Shown here: piece after piece, positions 16,585 to 24,476 of the stretch
Numbering within the stretch: position 1 is the first letter of the stretch
Layout: each line of letters starts with the position of its first letter
Source of the DNA: JBEVEP01 sp040512755
GTDB lineage: Bacteria; Pseudomonadota; Alphaproteobacteria; Rhizobiales; Rhizobiaceae
Assembly: GCA_040512755.1 (NCBI GenBank)
Contig: JBEVEP010000238.1
Span: 1-36,440, forward strand
Length of the DNA stretch: 36,440 nt
Reading direction: 5' to 3'
Made by a program: the position numbers and the translations under genes
Notes under the pieces: model-generated
The model's database searches: none
What the model was told of the DNA's origin: nothing
Seen by the model: the letters and a program-made list of their open reading frames with translations, nothing else

Positions 16585-16692
16585 CTTGTGGGGAGGGTCT
16601 GATCGCAGGTCCGGGGTGGGGGTAGCACAGGAGGGAGCGCCTCCTTTCTACCCCCGACCAACTCCGCTTCGCGGATCGACCCTCCCCACAAG
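16585..16692. repeat. Palindromic element of the hrpB-internal family
   Basis: CTTGTGGGGAGGGTC (16585-16599) and GACCCTCCCCACAAG (16678-16692) are perfect 15-base inverted repeats. The interior holds TCCGCTTCGCGGATC just before the right end, exactly as in the element inside hrpB. It ends 9 bases before the GTG start of the permease gene. Confidence 0.78.
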
Positions 16693-16701
16693 ACCGGCTT
16701 C

Positions 16702-18387
16702 GTGGCCAAGTTGACCCGTCTCGGCCCGCCACTGGCGATAGCGCTGCTTCTGGGTCCGATCCTGTTCGGCCTTGGGGGTACACTTTTGCCGGCTTTCGGG
16801 TACCTGCCTGCCCTGGGTGGCGCAGAATTCACGTTCTCTCATCTGGTCACCCTTCTTGCGCAGCCCGGGCTCTTTTCATCGTCGCTTGTAAGTGTCGCGT
16901 CAGGTCTGACGACTGGGGCGATATCGCTGGCCGTTGTGGCGCTGTTCGTCGCAGCCTGGTCCGGTACGCGAACGTTTTCCCGCGTTCAGCACATGATCTC
17001 CCCGCTTCTTTCAGTTCCACATGCTGCGGCGGCATTCGGCCTGGCTTTCTTGATCGCACCTTCCGGCATGATTGCACGCATGATCTCGCCGGAATTCACA
17101 GGTTGGCAACGCCCGCCTGACCTTTTGATTGTCAATGACCCGTTTGGTCTTTCGATGATGGCCGGGTTGATCGTGAAGGAGATTCCATTTCTGCTCCTGA
17201 TCACACTTGCAGCCCTGCCGCAAGTCGACGTTGCCCATACCCGCGCCATCACCGCTTCTCTCGGCTATGGCCGCATATCCGGCTTTCTGTTTAGTCTGTG
17301 GCCGGCGATCTACCGGCAGATCCGATTCGCGGTTTTTGCAGTTATCGCCTTCTCAGCCTCCGTCGTCGATGTTGCGATCATCCTTGGCCCGACTTCGCCT
17401 CCGCCGCTTGCCGTACGATTGCTTGAATGGATGAGAGACCCCGACCTTTCCATGCGTTTTCTGGGCTCGGCAGGCGCCATTCTGCAGCTTTTGCTGGTTG
17501 TCATAGCCTTGCTGATATGGATTGCGTTTGAGCGTGCAGGAGCATATTTCCGCAATCATCTCAGCGCCGCTGGCTTACGCCTGCACCGCGACGGCTGGCT
17601 GCGCGGAATTTCACTCGGCGCTATGCTCGCGGCCGCCATCACCACGCTTGGGGGCCTGGCCGTACTGGTGCTCTGGTCCTTCGCCGGACTCTGGCAATTT
17701 CCGGCTGCGTTGCCCAGTTCGCTAACCCTGAAAGGTTGGATGCAGGTCGCCCCAAGTGTCGGCGGGCCAATCCAGACAACGTTGATCGTGGCAGCACTTT
17801 CGACAGGCGCCGCGGTGCTGCTGTCGATCCTCTGTCTCGTGCGAGAGGGAGAGACCAGGCGAACCGGCGGGCGCTGGGCGTATTTCGTGCTCTATCTGCC
17901 GCTGATCGTCCCGCAGGTGGCGTTTCTTTTCGGGTTACAGTTTCTCTTCGTGCTCATGGACCAGGTCGCCAGTATGTCGGCGCTGGTTTTCGTGCATTTG
18001 ATTTTCGTAATGCCCTATGTGTTCCTATCGCTGTCCGATCCCTGGCGCGCTTACGACCGGCGCTACGAAGCCATCTCCGCAGGGCTCGGAAAGTCCCATG
18101 GGACGACACTCTTCCGCGTCCGCTTGCCGATGCTGACCCGGGCTATTCTCACGGCCGCGGCAGTCGGCTTCGCCGTTTCGATCGGCCTCTTTCTTCCCAC
18201 CGTGCTGATCGGCGCGGGCCGGCTCAATACGATAACGACCGAGGCCGTGGCACTCGCGTCCGGGGGCAACCGGCGTCTGATCGGGGTCTATGCTTTCCTG
18301 CAAATGGTCCTTCCCGCAGCGGGCTTTCTGGTTGCAACGCTCTTGCCGGCGCTGATATTCCGGCACCGGCGCGCGATGCGCGCTTGA
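16702..18387 (+). CDS. ynjC: ABC transporter permease, YnjC family (two fused permease domains)
   Basis: A 561-residue inner-membrane protein with roughly 12 hydrophobic segments arranged as two tandem permease halves (about 1-275 and 290-561), like ThiP and FbpB. Each half carries an EAA-type cytoplasmic loop, for example ITASLGYGRISGF near residue 187 and ISAGLGKSHGTTLFRVRLP near residue 458. It would form the whole channel for the YnjB-bound substrate. The start is GTG at 16702, but the repeat cluster ends 9 bases before it and I see no ribosome site; TTG at 16711 is an alternative. The repeat may have replaced the native leader, so expression may depend on a different start or on coupling. 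Confidence 0.87.
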   Translation: MAKLTRLGPPLAIALLLGPILFGLGGTLLPAFGYLPALGGAEFTFSHLVTLLAQPGLFSSSLVSVASGLTTGAISLAVVALFVAAWSGTRTFSRVQHMISPLLSVPHAAAAFGLAFLIAPSGMIARMISPEFTGWQRPPDLLIVNDPFGLSMMAGLIVKEIPFLLLITLAALPQVDVAHTRAITASLGYGRISGFLFSLWPAIYRQIRFAVFAVIAFSASVVDVAIILGPTSPPPLAVRLLEWMRDPDLSMRFLGSAGAILQLLLVVIALLIWIAFERAGAYFRNHLSAAGLRLHRDGWLRGISLGAMLAAAITTLGGLAVLVLWSFAGLWQFPAALPSSLTLKGWMQVAPSVGGPIQTTLIVAALSTGAAVLLSILCLVREGETRRTGGRWAYFVLYLPLIVPQVAFLFGLQFLFVLMDQVASMSALVFVHLIFVMPYVFLSLSDPWRAYDRRYEAISAGLGKSHGTTLFRVRLPMLTRAILTAAAVGFAVSIGLFLPTVLIGAGRLNTITTEAVALASGGNRRLIGVYAFLQMVLPAAGFLVATLLPALIFRHRRAMRA

Positions 18388-18405
18388 CCGAACCCGAAAA
18401 GAAGA

Positions 18406-19047
18406 ATGACTGACCAGGGCCTTTATCTCGACCGCGTGTCGATCGCATTGAACGGCCACACGCTGCTGGCCCTGACGAGCCACGTCGAGCCGGGGTGTGT
18501 GCTCACTATCATGGGGCCATCGGGCTCGGGAAAATCCAGTCTCCTCGCCTATATCGGCGGGTTCCTGGACCCGATGTTCCGCGCCACAGGCAAAGTCTTT
18601 GTCGGCGGTGTTGAACTCACCGCATTGCCGGCAGAGGAACGCCATGCCGGCATCCTCTTCCAGGATCCGCTGCTCTTTCCGCATATGTCGGTGGCAGGCA
18701 ATCTGCTCTTTGCGATTCAGCCCCAGGTCAAGGAAAAGGACGAGCGCCTCGCACTCGCCGAAGCCATGCTCAAAGGAGTCGGACTCGAGGGCGCCAGCGA
18801 TCGCGATCCCGCCACGCTCTCGGGCGGGCAAAAAGCCCGTGTCGCGCTCGCCAGGGTGCTGTTGTCATCTCCGCGCGCATTGCTGCTCGACGAACCCTTT
18901 TCGAAGCTCGATCAGGGCTTGCGTCAGCAGATGCGGGAACTCGTGTTCACGAAGGCCCAGGATGCGGGCCTGCCGGTCATTCTGGTCACGCATGACGACG
19001 CCGACGCGATAGCGGCCGGCGGACCGGTTATCCGGATCGGGGAATGA
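18406..19047 (+). CDS. ynjD: ABC transporter ATP-binding protein, YnjD family
   Basis: A 213-residue cytoplasmic ATPase that powers the YnjBC importer. Walker A is GPSGSGKSS (37-45), the signature is LSGGQ near residue 138, Walker B is ALLLDEPF near 160, and the H-loop VTHDD is near 197. Short length and lack of a C-terminal regulatory domain fit YnjD. It starts 18 bases after the permease stop with a purine-rich AAAAGAAG leader. Its TGA overlaps the hrpB ATG in an ATGA quartet, so the helicase gene downstream is translationally coupled to the transporter. No functional link between the two is known. Confidence 0.9.
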   Translation: MTDQGLYLDRVSIALNGHTLLALTSHVEPGCVLTIMGPSGSGKSSLLAYIGGFLDPMFRATGKVFVGGVELTALPAEERHAGILFQDPLLFPHMSVAGNLLFAIQPQVKEKDERLALAEAMLKGVGLEGASDRDPATLSGGQKARVALARVLLSSPRALLLDEPFSKLDQGLRQQMRELVFTKAQDAGLPVILVTHDDADAIAAGGPVIRIGE

Positions 19048-21611
19048 TCGTGCCCACTTTGCCGGAATTGCCCGTCTCAGCCGTATTGCCTGCCCTCCGC
19101 AAGGCTCTCGCGGATGGCGGCAGCGCGGTGCTCGTGGCGCCTCCGGGTGCGGGCAAGACGACATTGGTTCCGCTGGCTTTGCTGGACGAGATATGGGCGG
19201 GCAACGGGCGCATTGTCTTGCTCGAACCGAGACGGCTCGCGGCTCGCGCCGCTGCGCGTCGTATGGCGTCGTTGCTTGGTGAAGAGACCGGCGAAACGAT
19301 TGGTTACACGATGCGTATGGAAAGCCGCGTCTCGGCAAAGACGCGCATCCTTGTGGTAACCGAAGGCGTGTTGTCACGGATGATCCTCGACGACCCCGAG
19401 CTCAAGGGGGTATCAGCCGTCATATTCGACGAGTTCCACGAACGCTCGTTGGACGGCGATTTCGGCCTTGCGCTGGCCCTGGATGTTCAGAGCGCATTGA
19501 GGCCCGATCTGCGGCTACTCGTCATGTCCGCTACGCTCGACGGCGCACGCGTAGCGGAACTGCTGGGTCGGGCTCCCGTCATCGAAAGCGAGGGGCGAAG
19601 TTTTCCTATCGACATCCGCTATGTTGAACGCTCCGCCGGCATCCCGGTCGAAGATTCTGTGGCGAAGGCGATCCGAACGGCCCTCGCAGATGAGTCCGGC
19701 AGCCTGCTTGCCTTCCTGCCGGGCCAGCGGGAGATTCAGAGAACGGCCGAGCAGATCGAGGGCCGGTTGGGCGCGGACGTGGATATCGTGCCGCTCTACG
19801 GGATGCTGGACGCCAGAACGCAGGATGCCGCCATCCGGCCCGCGCCCGACGGCCGTCGCAAGGTTGTCCTGGCCACGTCAATCGCTGAGACCTCGATCAC
19901 GATCGACGGTGTCCGTGTCGTCGTCGATTCCGGCCTCTCGCGGCTTCCGAAGTTCGAACCCGCCACCGGTCTCACACGCCTGGAAACTGTACGGGTGTCG
20001 CGCGCCTCCGCTGACCAGCGCGCCGGTCGCGCCGGACGAACCCAGCCCGGCGTCGCCATACGCCTTTGGCGCGCCGAACAAACCGCCGCATTCCCGGCCT
20101 TCACTCCGCCTGAAATTCTCGAAGCGGACCTGTCGGGGCTCGTGCTTGATTGCGCTGCCTTCGGCGTGGCCGACCCGTCAACGCTCGCCTTTCTCGACCC
20201 GCCGCCGGGCCCAGCTCTTGCTGAAGCCAAAACGCTGCTTCTTGAACTCGACGCCATCACAGCCGAGGGCCGGATCACTGAAGGTGGTATGGCCATGCGT
20301 AAGCTCGCCTTGCCCGTTCGGCTTGCGCATATGGTGGCGGAAGCCGCCAACAGCGGCCACGCGGCGCAAGCTGCTAAGCTTGCGGTGCTGATGATAGAGC
20401 GCGGCCTTGGCGGTGACAGCGTCGATCTCGACCGGCGGCTCACGCGCTTTGACAGCGAGCGATCACCCCGCGCAATAGCGGCGCGGCAGCTGGCTGAAAG
20501 GCTGGCGCGAATGGCCTTACCCTCCCCCGTGTGGCGAGGGTCGGACCAAAAGCTCGTGATGGGGGTACCTGGGGATGAAGGGCCAGCCTTCCCACTCCCA
20601 CCCCGCTCCGCTTCGCGGATCGACCCTCCCCACAAGGGGGAGGGTAAAGGCGCAGGCGCGTTTCTTTTGAACGCCTGGCCAGATCGCGTCGCCAAAGCCC
20701 GTGGCGAACGTGGGCGGTTCCTTCTCGCAAACGGCCGCGGCGCCATGATCGATGAAGCCGATCCTCTTGCCGCTGCGCCCTATCTCGTGGTGGCCGATCT
20801 CCAAGGGAAGGCCCAGAACGCGCGAATCGCCTCGGCGGCTGTTGTGTGGGAAGAGGACATCCGGACTGTTCTCGCCAGCCACATTCAAAAGGCCACTGAG
20901 TCTGCCTTTGACGTTGAAAAGCGCGCGGTGCGTGTGCGTGAAACAATTCGCCTCGGCGCAATACTGCTCTCCGAGCGCATGCTTCCGGCGCCTGCAGGCG
21001 CCGAGGCGGATCACGCTGTCATTGAAGCCGTCCGCAAATACGGACTCTCGCTATTGCTATGGGGCAAGGACGCGGAAACGCTTCGCCAACGGCTGTCATG
21101 GCTTCATCGGAGCCTTGGGACCCCTTGGCCCGATGTCTCGGAGGAAGCGCTCGCCAACACATTGGAAGACTGGCTTCTGCCCTTTCTTAGCGGCGAGGCA
21201 TCGCTTGCCCGGCTGGACGGCAGTGCGCTGCAGAAAGGCCTTACGTCGCTGGTACCCCACGATTTACAGCGCAAGGTTGCGACCCTGGCGCCGACTCATT
21301 TCGACGCGCCCTCCGGCAGCCATGTGCCGATCCGTTACGAGGGCGATTGGCCGGTTCTCTCGATCCGCGTGCAGGAGCTGTTCGGCCTTGGGCATCATCC
21401 GGCAATCGCGGGCGGCGCTATCCCACTAACGCTCGAGCTGCTATCCCCGGCCCACCGTCCAATCCAGACAACGCGCGACCTGCCGGGTTTCTGGCGCGGG
21501 TCCTGGACAGCTGTCCGGTCAGAAATGCGCGGACGCTATCCCAAGCATGTCTGGCCGGAGGACCCACTGGCGGCGGCAGCGACCAACCGGGCAAAACCAC
21601 GTCTCAAATAG
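19044..21611 (+). CDS. hrpB: ATP-dependent helicase HrpB with an in-frame palindromic insertion
   Basis: An 855-residue DEAH/DEFH-box superfamily 2 helicase. Walker A is PPGAGKT (33-39), the Walker B/motif II is DEFH (129-132), motif III is MSATLDG near 159, and motif VI is in DQRAGRAGRTQPG near 325. The helicase-associated HA2 region follows to about 490, and the HrpB_C domain runs from about 540 to the end (GERGRFLLANGRGA and the C-terminal KHVWPEDP). Residues 492-535 are encoded by a dispersed palindromic repeat (20518-20646) and look foreign: Pro/Gly/Arg-rich with no counterpart expected in HrpB. The frame stays open through it. The role of HrpB in bacteria is unclear (RNA or ribosome related). 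Confidence 0.93.
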   Translation: MIVPTLPELPVSAVLPALRKALADGGSAVLVAPPGAGKTTLVPLALLDEIWAGNGRIVLLEPRRLAARAAARRMASLLGEETGETIGYTMRMESRVSAKTRILVVTEGVLSRMILDDPELKGVSAVIFDEFHERSLDGDFGLALALDVQSALRPDLRLLVMSATLDGARVAELLGRAPVIESEGRSFPIDIRYVERSAGIPVEDSVAKAIRTALADESGSLLAFLPGQREIQRTAEQIEGRLGADVDIVPLYGMLDARTQDAAIRPAPDGRRKVVLATSIAETSITIDGVRVVVDSGLSRLPKFEPATGLTRLETVRVSRASADQRAGRAGRTQPGVAIRLWRAEQTAAFPAFTPPEILEADLSGLVLDCAAFGVADPSTLAFLDPPPGPALAEAKTLLLELDAITAEGRITEGGMAMRKLALPVRLAHMVAEAANSGHAAQAAKLAVLMIERGLGGDSVDLDRRLTRFDSERSPRAIAARQLAERLARMALPSPVWRGSDQKLVMGVPGDEGPAFPLPPRSASRIDPPHKGEGKGAGAFLLNAWPDRVAKARGERGRFLLANGRGAMIDEADPLAAAPYLVVADLQGKAQNARIASAAVVWEEDIRTVLASHIQKATESAFDVEKRAVRVRETIRLGAILLSERMLPAPAGAEADHAVIEAVRKYGLSLLLWGKDAETLRQRLSWLHRSLGTPWPDVSEEALANTLEDWLLPFLSGEASLARLDGSALQKGLTSLVPHDLQRKVATLAPTHFDAPSGSHVPIRYEGDWPVLSIRVQELFGLGHHPAIAGGAIPLTLELLSPAHRPIQTTRDLPGFWRGSWTAVRSEMRGRYPKHVWPEDPLAAAATNRAKPRLK
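20518..20646. repeat. 129-base palindromic element inserted in frame in hrpB
   Basis: The ends are TACCCTCCCCCGTGTGGCG... (20518-20542) and ...CACAAGGGGGAGGGTA (20622-20646), which are 25-base inverted repeats with two mismatches. The interior shares TCCGCTTCGCGGATCGACCC with the intergenic copy at 16585-16692. The length is 43 codons exactly, and it has no stop in the hrpB frame. It encodes a linker-like peptide between the HA2 region and the C-terminal domain. Confidence 0.85.
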
Positions 21612-21650
21612 CTCTTGGCGCGAAGCAGAAGCTCGGCGCATAAATCGGCC

Positions 21651-22973
21651 ATGCAGGAACTTCGAACACCCGATCTCCAACAGAGCCACAGGCTTCGCCT
21701 CAACACGCTTATCAAGCTGCGCTGGCTGGCGATCGCCGGCCAGAGTGCTGCGGTTCTCTTCGTTGCCTACTGGCTCGACTTTCCACTCCCGGTAAGCATC
21801 TGCTTTGCCCTGATCGCACTCTCAGCGTGGCTCAATCTCTTCCTTGCTTTCCGATATCCTGCCGCGCATCGGCTGCGACCCTTTGCGGCTCTCGGCATCA
21901 TGATCTTCGATGCGATGCAGCTTGCCGGCCTCCTTTTCCTGACCGGAGGTCTTACCAATCCGTTCTCGCTTTTGATGACGGTGCCGGTCGTAATTTCAGC
22001 AACCTCGCTTCCCCTGCGGATGACCATCCTTCTTGGGACGCTCGTGATCTCGATGGCTACGCTGCTGGTATTCTATCATTTTCCCCTTCCGTGGTTTCCC
22101 GGTGTCGAGTTGCCTATGCCATTTGTCTATGTGGCGGGCATGTGGGTCGCGGTCGTATCCAGCATCGCCTTCACCGGGATTTACGCCTGGCGCGTCGCGG
22201 AGGAGGCGCGCATGCTGGCCAATGCGCTCGCCGCTACGGAACTCGTCCTGCAACGCGAGCAGCATCTTTCCGCGCTCGATGGCCTGGCTGCGGCGGCGGC
22301 GCATGAGCTCGGCACGCCGCTTGCGACGATCGCACTGGTCGCCAAAGAGATGCAGCGCGAACTGGTGAGCGACCCACGCTGGCATGAGGATGTGAACTTG
22401 CTCCGCACACAGAGCGAGCGCTGCCGAGAGATCCTGAAGCGGCTGACAAGCCTGTCCAGCGAAAGCGAGGCGCATCTGGCGCAATTACCCTTGACCTCGC
22501 TGATAGAGGAAGTGATCGCGCCGCATCGTGATTTCGGTATCGCCATAAAACTGGAACCTGGGGAGCATAGCGGTCCTGAACCGGTCGGGCGTCGCAATCC
22601 CGGCGTCATCTACGGGCTCGGCAACCTCGTCGAGAACGCTGTCGATTTCGCGCGTGAGACGGTGACGGTCCGCTGGCGCTGGAACGATGCCAGTGTTGCG
22701 TTCGACGTGACCGATGACGGCCCGGGCTTCCCCCCCGAGATCATCGATCGAATCGGCGAACCGTACATGTCCACACGGCAAGGCGCTGAACCCGGCGGCG
22801 GGCTCGGGCTCGGGCTCTTCATCGCCAAAACGCTTCTTGAACGCTCGGGAGCGACGCTGTCGTTCCGCAATGCAATGGAACCCGGCAAAGGCGCCATGGT
22901 CCAGGTGACCTGGCCGCGCGCGTTTTTTCTCAATCCGGGACCTGGGAGCGACCGTCTCTTCGACAGGGCATGA
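21651..22973 (+). CDS. regB: Redox-sensing histidine kinase ActS/RegB
   Basis: A 440-residue membrane sensor kinase of the RegB/PrrB/ActS family. The N-terminal half holds about six hydrophobic segments (about 24-185) with the conserved quinone-site heptapeptide GGLTNPF at 99-105. The phospho-acceptor is H218 in AAAHELGTPL. The redox-box Cys is C258 in SERCREIL, and the C-terminal ATPase domain has N (NLVENAVDF), DDGPGFP and GGGLGLGLF motifs. The ATG at 21651 is preferred over a TTG at 21615; neither has a clear ribosome site, so this is uncertain. It follows hrpB by 39 bases. It should signal to the RegA-type regulator downstream in response to quinone pool or redox state. Confidence 0.92.
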   Translation: MQELRTPDLQQSHRLRLNTLIKLRWLAIAGQSAAVLFVAYWLDFPLPVSICFALIALSAWLNLFLAFRYPAAHRLRPFAALGIMIFDAMQLAGLLFLTGGLTNPFSLLMTVPVVISATSLPLRMTILLGTLVISMATLLVFYHFPLPWFPGVELPMPFVYVAGMWVAVVSSIAFTGIYAWRVAEEARMLANALAATELVLQREQHLSALDGLAAAAAHELGTPLATIALVAKEMQRELVSDPRWHEDVNLLRTQSERCREILKRLTSLSSESEAHLAQLPLTSLIEEVIAPHRDFGIAIKLEPGEHSGPEPVGRRNPGVIYGLGNLVENAVDFARETVTVRWRWNDASVAFDVTDDGPGFPPEIIDRIGEPYMSTRQGAEPGGGLGLGLFIAKTLLERSGATLSFRNAMEPGKGAMVQVTWPRAFFLNPGPGSDRLFDRA

Positions 22974-23151
22974 CCTGACTGCTCGCATCGCTCCGTAACG
23001 GCCTTACTCCCCTGAGCAACCGCGGTGGGGGGCGTTGGGGATTGAAGCAGCCGCCAGTTGAGAAAACCGGGCTGCATCGCTAATCCAAATGGAACTATTC
23101 GTTTGATTGGCTTATATGTTTGCCCAATCGTGCAGCAACGGACGAACACGA

Positions 23152-23715
23152 ATGACCGGTGAAGACGATACCAGCGGCGGCGAACTGGGCGAAGAGACGA
23201 CCCTGCTGATCGTCGACGACGATAAACCTTTTCTCACCCGGCTCGCGCGCGCCATGGAGGGCCGAGGCTTCCAGGTCGAAACAGCCGAAAGCGTCGAGGA
23301 AGCAGTTGCCAAGGCGAGGGAAAACCCTCCCGCCTATGCGGTCGTGGACATGCGTCTGGGTGACGGCAACGGGCTCGATGTCGTCAAGGCGATCCGCGAA
23401 AAGCGAGAAGACTCCCGCACGATTATTCTTACCGGCTACGGAAACATCGCTACGGCGGTCACGGCGGTCAAACTCGGTGCGATCGACTACCTCTCGAAAC
23501 CCGCCGATGCAGACGACATCTACGCCGCTCTGACGCGTACAGGCGGTGAAAGGGTCGCGCCTCCCGAAAACCCGATGTCGGCCGATCGCGTGCGCTGGGA
23601 ACATATTCAGCGCGTCTATGAAATGTGCGACCGGAACGTCTCCGAGACCGCGCGGCGTCTCAACATGCATCGCCGGACCTTGCAGCGCATTCTCGCCAAA
23701 CGAGCGCCACGTTAG
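23152..23715 (+). CDS. regA: Response regulator ActR/RegA
   Basis: A 187-residue cytoplasmic response regulator, normal for the family. The receiver domain has the acidic pocket DDD at 22-24, phospho-acceptor D66 in VVDMRLGDGNG and Lys in LSKPAD near 116. The C-terminal Fis-type helix-turn-helix (about 145-187, VSETARRLNMHRRTLQR) is the nearly invariant RegA DNA-binding motif. In this family it controls respiration, nitrogen and carbon fixation or acid tolerance genes, depending on species. The ATG at 23152 is chosen because the receiver then starts at the usual distance; earlier TTG (23107) and ATG (23116) starts are possible. It lies 178 bases after regB with no obvious terminator between and converges on mmcB with a 10-base gap. 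Confidence 0.93.
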   Translation: MTGEDDTSGGELGEETTLLIVDDDKPFLTRLARAMEGRGFQVETAESVEEAVAKARENPPAYAVVDMRLGDGNGLDVVKAIREKREDSRTIILTGYGNIATAVTAVKLGAIDYLSKPADADDIYAALTRTGGERVAPPENPMSADRVRWEHIQRVYEMCDRNVSETARRLNMHRRTLQRILAKRAPR

Positions 23716-23725
23716 AGCGCTCGCT

Positions 23726-24226
23726 CTATTCGCTCTCGCCTTCGAGAGCCGGAACAGCAACCCCCGCCAACTCCGCGGCCAGCAGGCGGGCTGCGCCCGC
23801 ACGTGCGATTCTCAGCAATAGCGCCTTGCGTGTTGCCGCCGGCAGCCGATGCTCCGGCGCCTCGCGCAGAATTTCCGCGCCATAGCCATCGGACAGGATA
23901 AATCCGCATTCCTCCGGAAAGATTCCGGCGGGCACTTCCGGATGTGTGGCGAAAAAGAAGCGGTCCGAATGTAGCCGATAGTCTGGCCATTTGCGGTCGA
24001 CCCGGAAATCCTCGATGGACGACTTGATCTCGACGATCCAGATGTCTCCGCGCCGCGTCAACGCAACGAGGTCGGCGCGCCGGCCGGATGCGAGAGACAA
24101 TTCCGGCAGGACGTGCGCACCCATTTCGGTCAGCATCCGCTGAACACCCCGGCGGATAACCATGGCGCGTTCAGATTGCCTGCCGTCCATCAACGGGTTG
24201 GATAGAATCGGAGAAACGATCGGCAT
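23726..24226 (-). CDS. mmcB: MmcB-family DNA repair protein (PD-(D/E)XK-like nuclease)
   Basis: A 166-residue cytoplasmic protein of the MmcB family (formerly DUF2248). A restriction-endonuclease-like core is visible: D52 in RRADLVAL followed by E66 and K68 in IVEIKSS, matching a D-x(n)-E-x-K catalytic set. In Caulobacter crescentus MmcB is SOS-regulated and contributes to mitomycin C resistance. The start at 24226 has no clear ribosome site; a second Met at residue 13 is an alternative. A near-consensus SOS box lies 6-20 bases upstream of the ATG. It is convergent with regA, so the two share the short terminator space. Confidence 0.87.
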   Translation of the reverse strand: MPIVSPILSNPLMDGRQSERAMVIRRGVQRMLTEMGAHVLPELSLASGRRADLVALTRRGDIWIVEIKSSIEDFRVDRKWPDYRLHSDRFFFATHPEVPAGIFPEECGFILSDGYGAEILREAPEHRLPAATRKALLLRIARAGAARLLAAELAGVAVPALEGESE

Positions 24227-24231
24227 TTGCG

Positions 24232-24246
24232 GAACATGCCATCAAC
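24232..24246 (-). promoter_or_regulatory. Near-consensus alphaproteobacterial SOS (LexA) box before mmcB
   Basis: On the minus strand the sequence reads GTTG-ATGGCAT-GTTC, one mismatch from the alphaproteobacterial LexA site GTTC-N7-GTTC. It ends 5 bases before the mmcB ATG, so a bound repressor would block transcription or translation start. The known SOS regulation of mmcB in Caulobacter supports it; a chance match is possible for such a short motif. Confidence 0.5.
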
Positions 24247-24403
24247 TCGATGATCCATCAAATCCGGGAACGACCTTTCGTAAGGTGCGCTTCGGCTCAA
24301 TTTTCAACCTGATCCACGCAACGCAATGACCCCAGCTGCGGGTCTCCATTGAGCCTGGAGGGCCGATTTAGGGCCGAACCGGGTTAGGAAGGGCTAAGGA
24401 CTA

Positions 24404-24428
24404 CGTGACGGGCATAAAGCCCGTCACG
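24404..24428 (-). terminator. Hairpin downstream of the peroxiredoxin gene
   Basis: A perfect 10-base stem CGTGACGGGC/GCCCGTCACG with a 5-base loop, 49 bases past the peroxiredoxin stop on the minus strand. There is no clear T-run, so it may be a terminator or only a 3' stabilising structure. The remaining bases of this 250-base gap hold no gene that I can recognise. Confidence 0.5.
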
Positions 24429-24476
24429 GTTTAAAGCCGTCTCGCCATGGCCTGCTGTGCGCAGGAAAGCGGATTT

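Larger units (their letters stand above)
16347..16692. repeat. Composite nested palindromic repeat cluster between ynjB and ynjC
   Basis: This 346-base block fills nearly all of the 366-base gap; I see no gene in it. It opens with TACCCTCCCCCTTGTGGGG (from 16347), followed by a small hairpin CTATCGC/GCGATAG (16370-16376 and 16385-16391). It closes with GACCCTCCCCACAAG (16678-16692), the inverted form of its opening sequence. Between the ends lie two separate palindromic units listed below. The opening and closing sequences match the ends of the copy inside hrpB. No transposase is encoded, so these are non-autonomous dispersed elements. Confidence 0.8.

Noticed and set aside
16347..16692. The repeat cluster as an insertion sequence or CRISPR array
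   Set aside because: There is no transposase frame and no regular direct repeats with unique spacers; the units are inverted repeats of two families.
17736..18413. A second frame of 225 codons within ynjC
   Set aside because: The translation is Arg-rich with no domain, while the ynjC frame has clear membrane segments and permease motifs.
24227..24476. Possible small RNA in the gap between mmcB and the peroxiredoxin gene
   Set aside because: Only one clean hairpin is present, with no convincing promoter or T-run; it is better explained as the end of the peroxiredoxin transcript.
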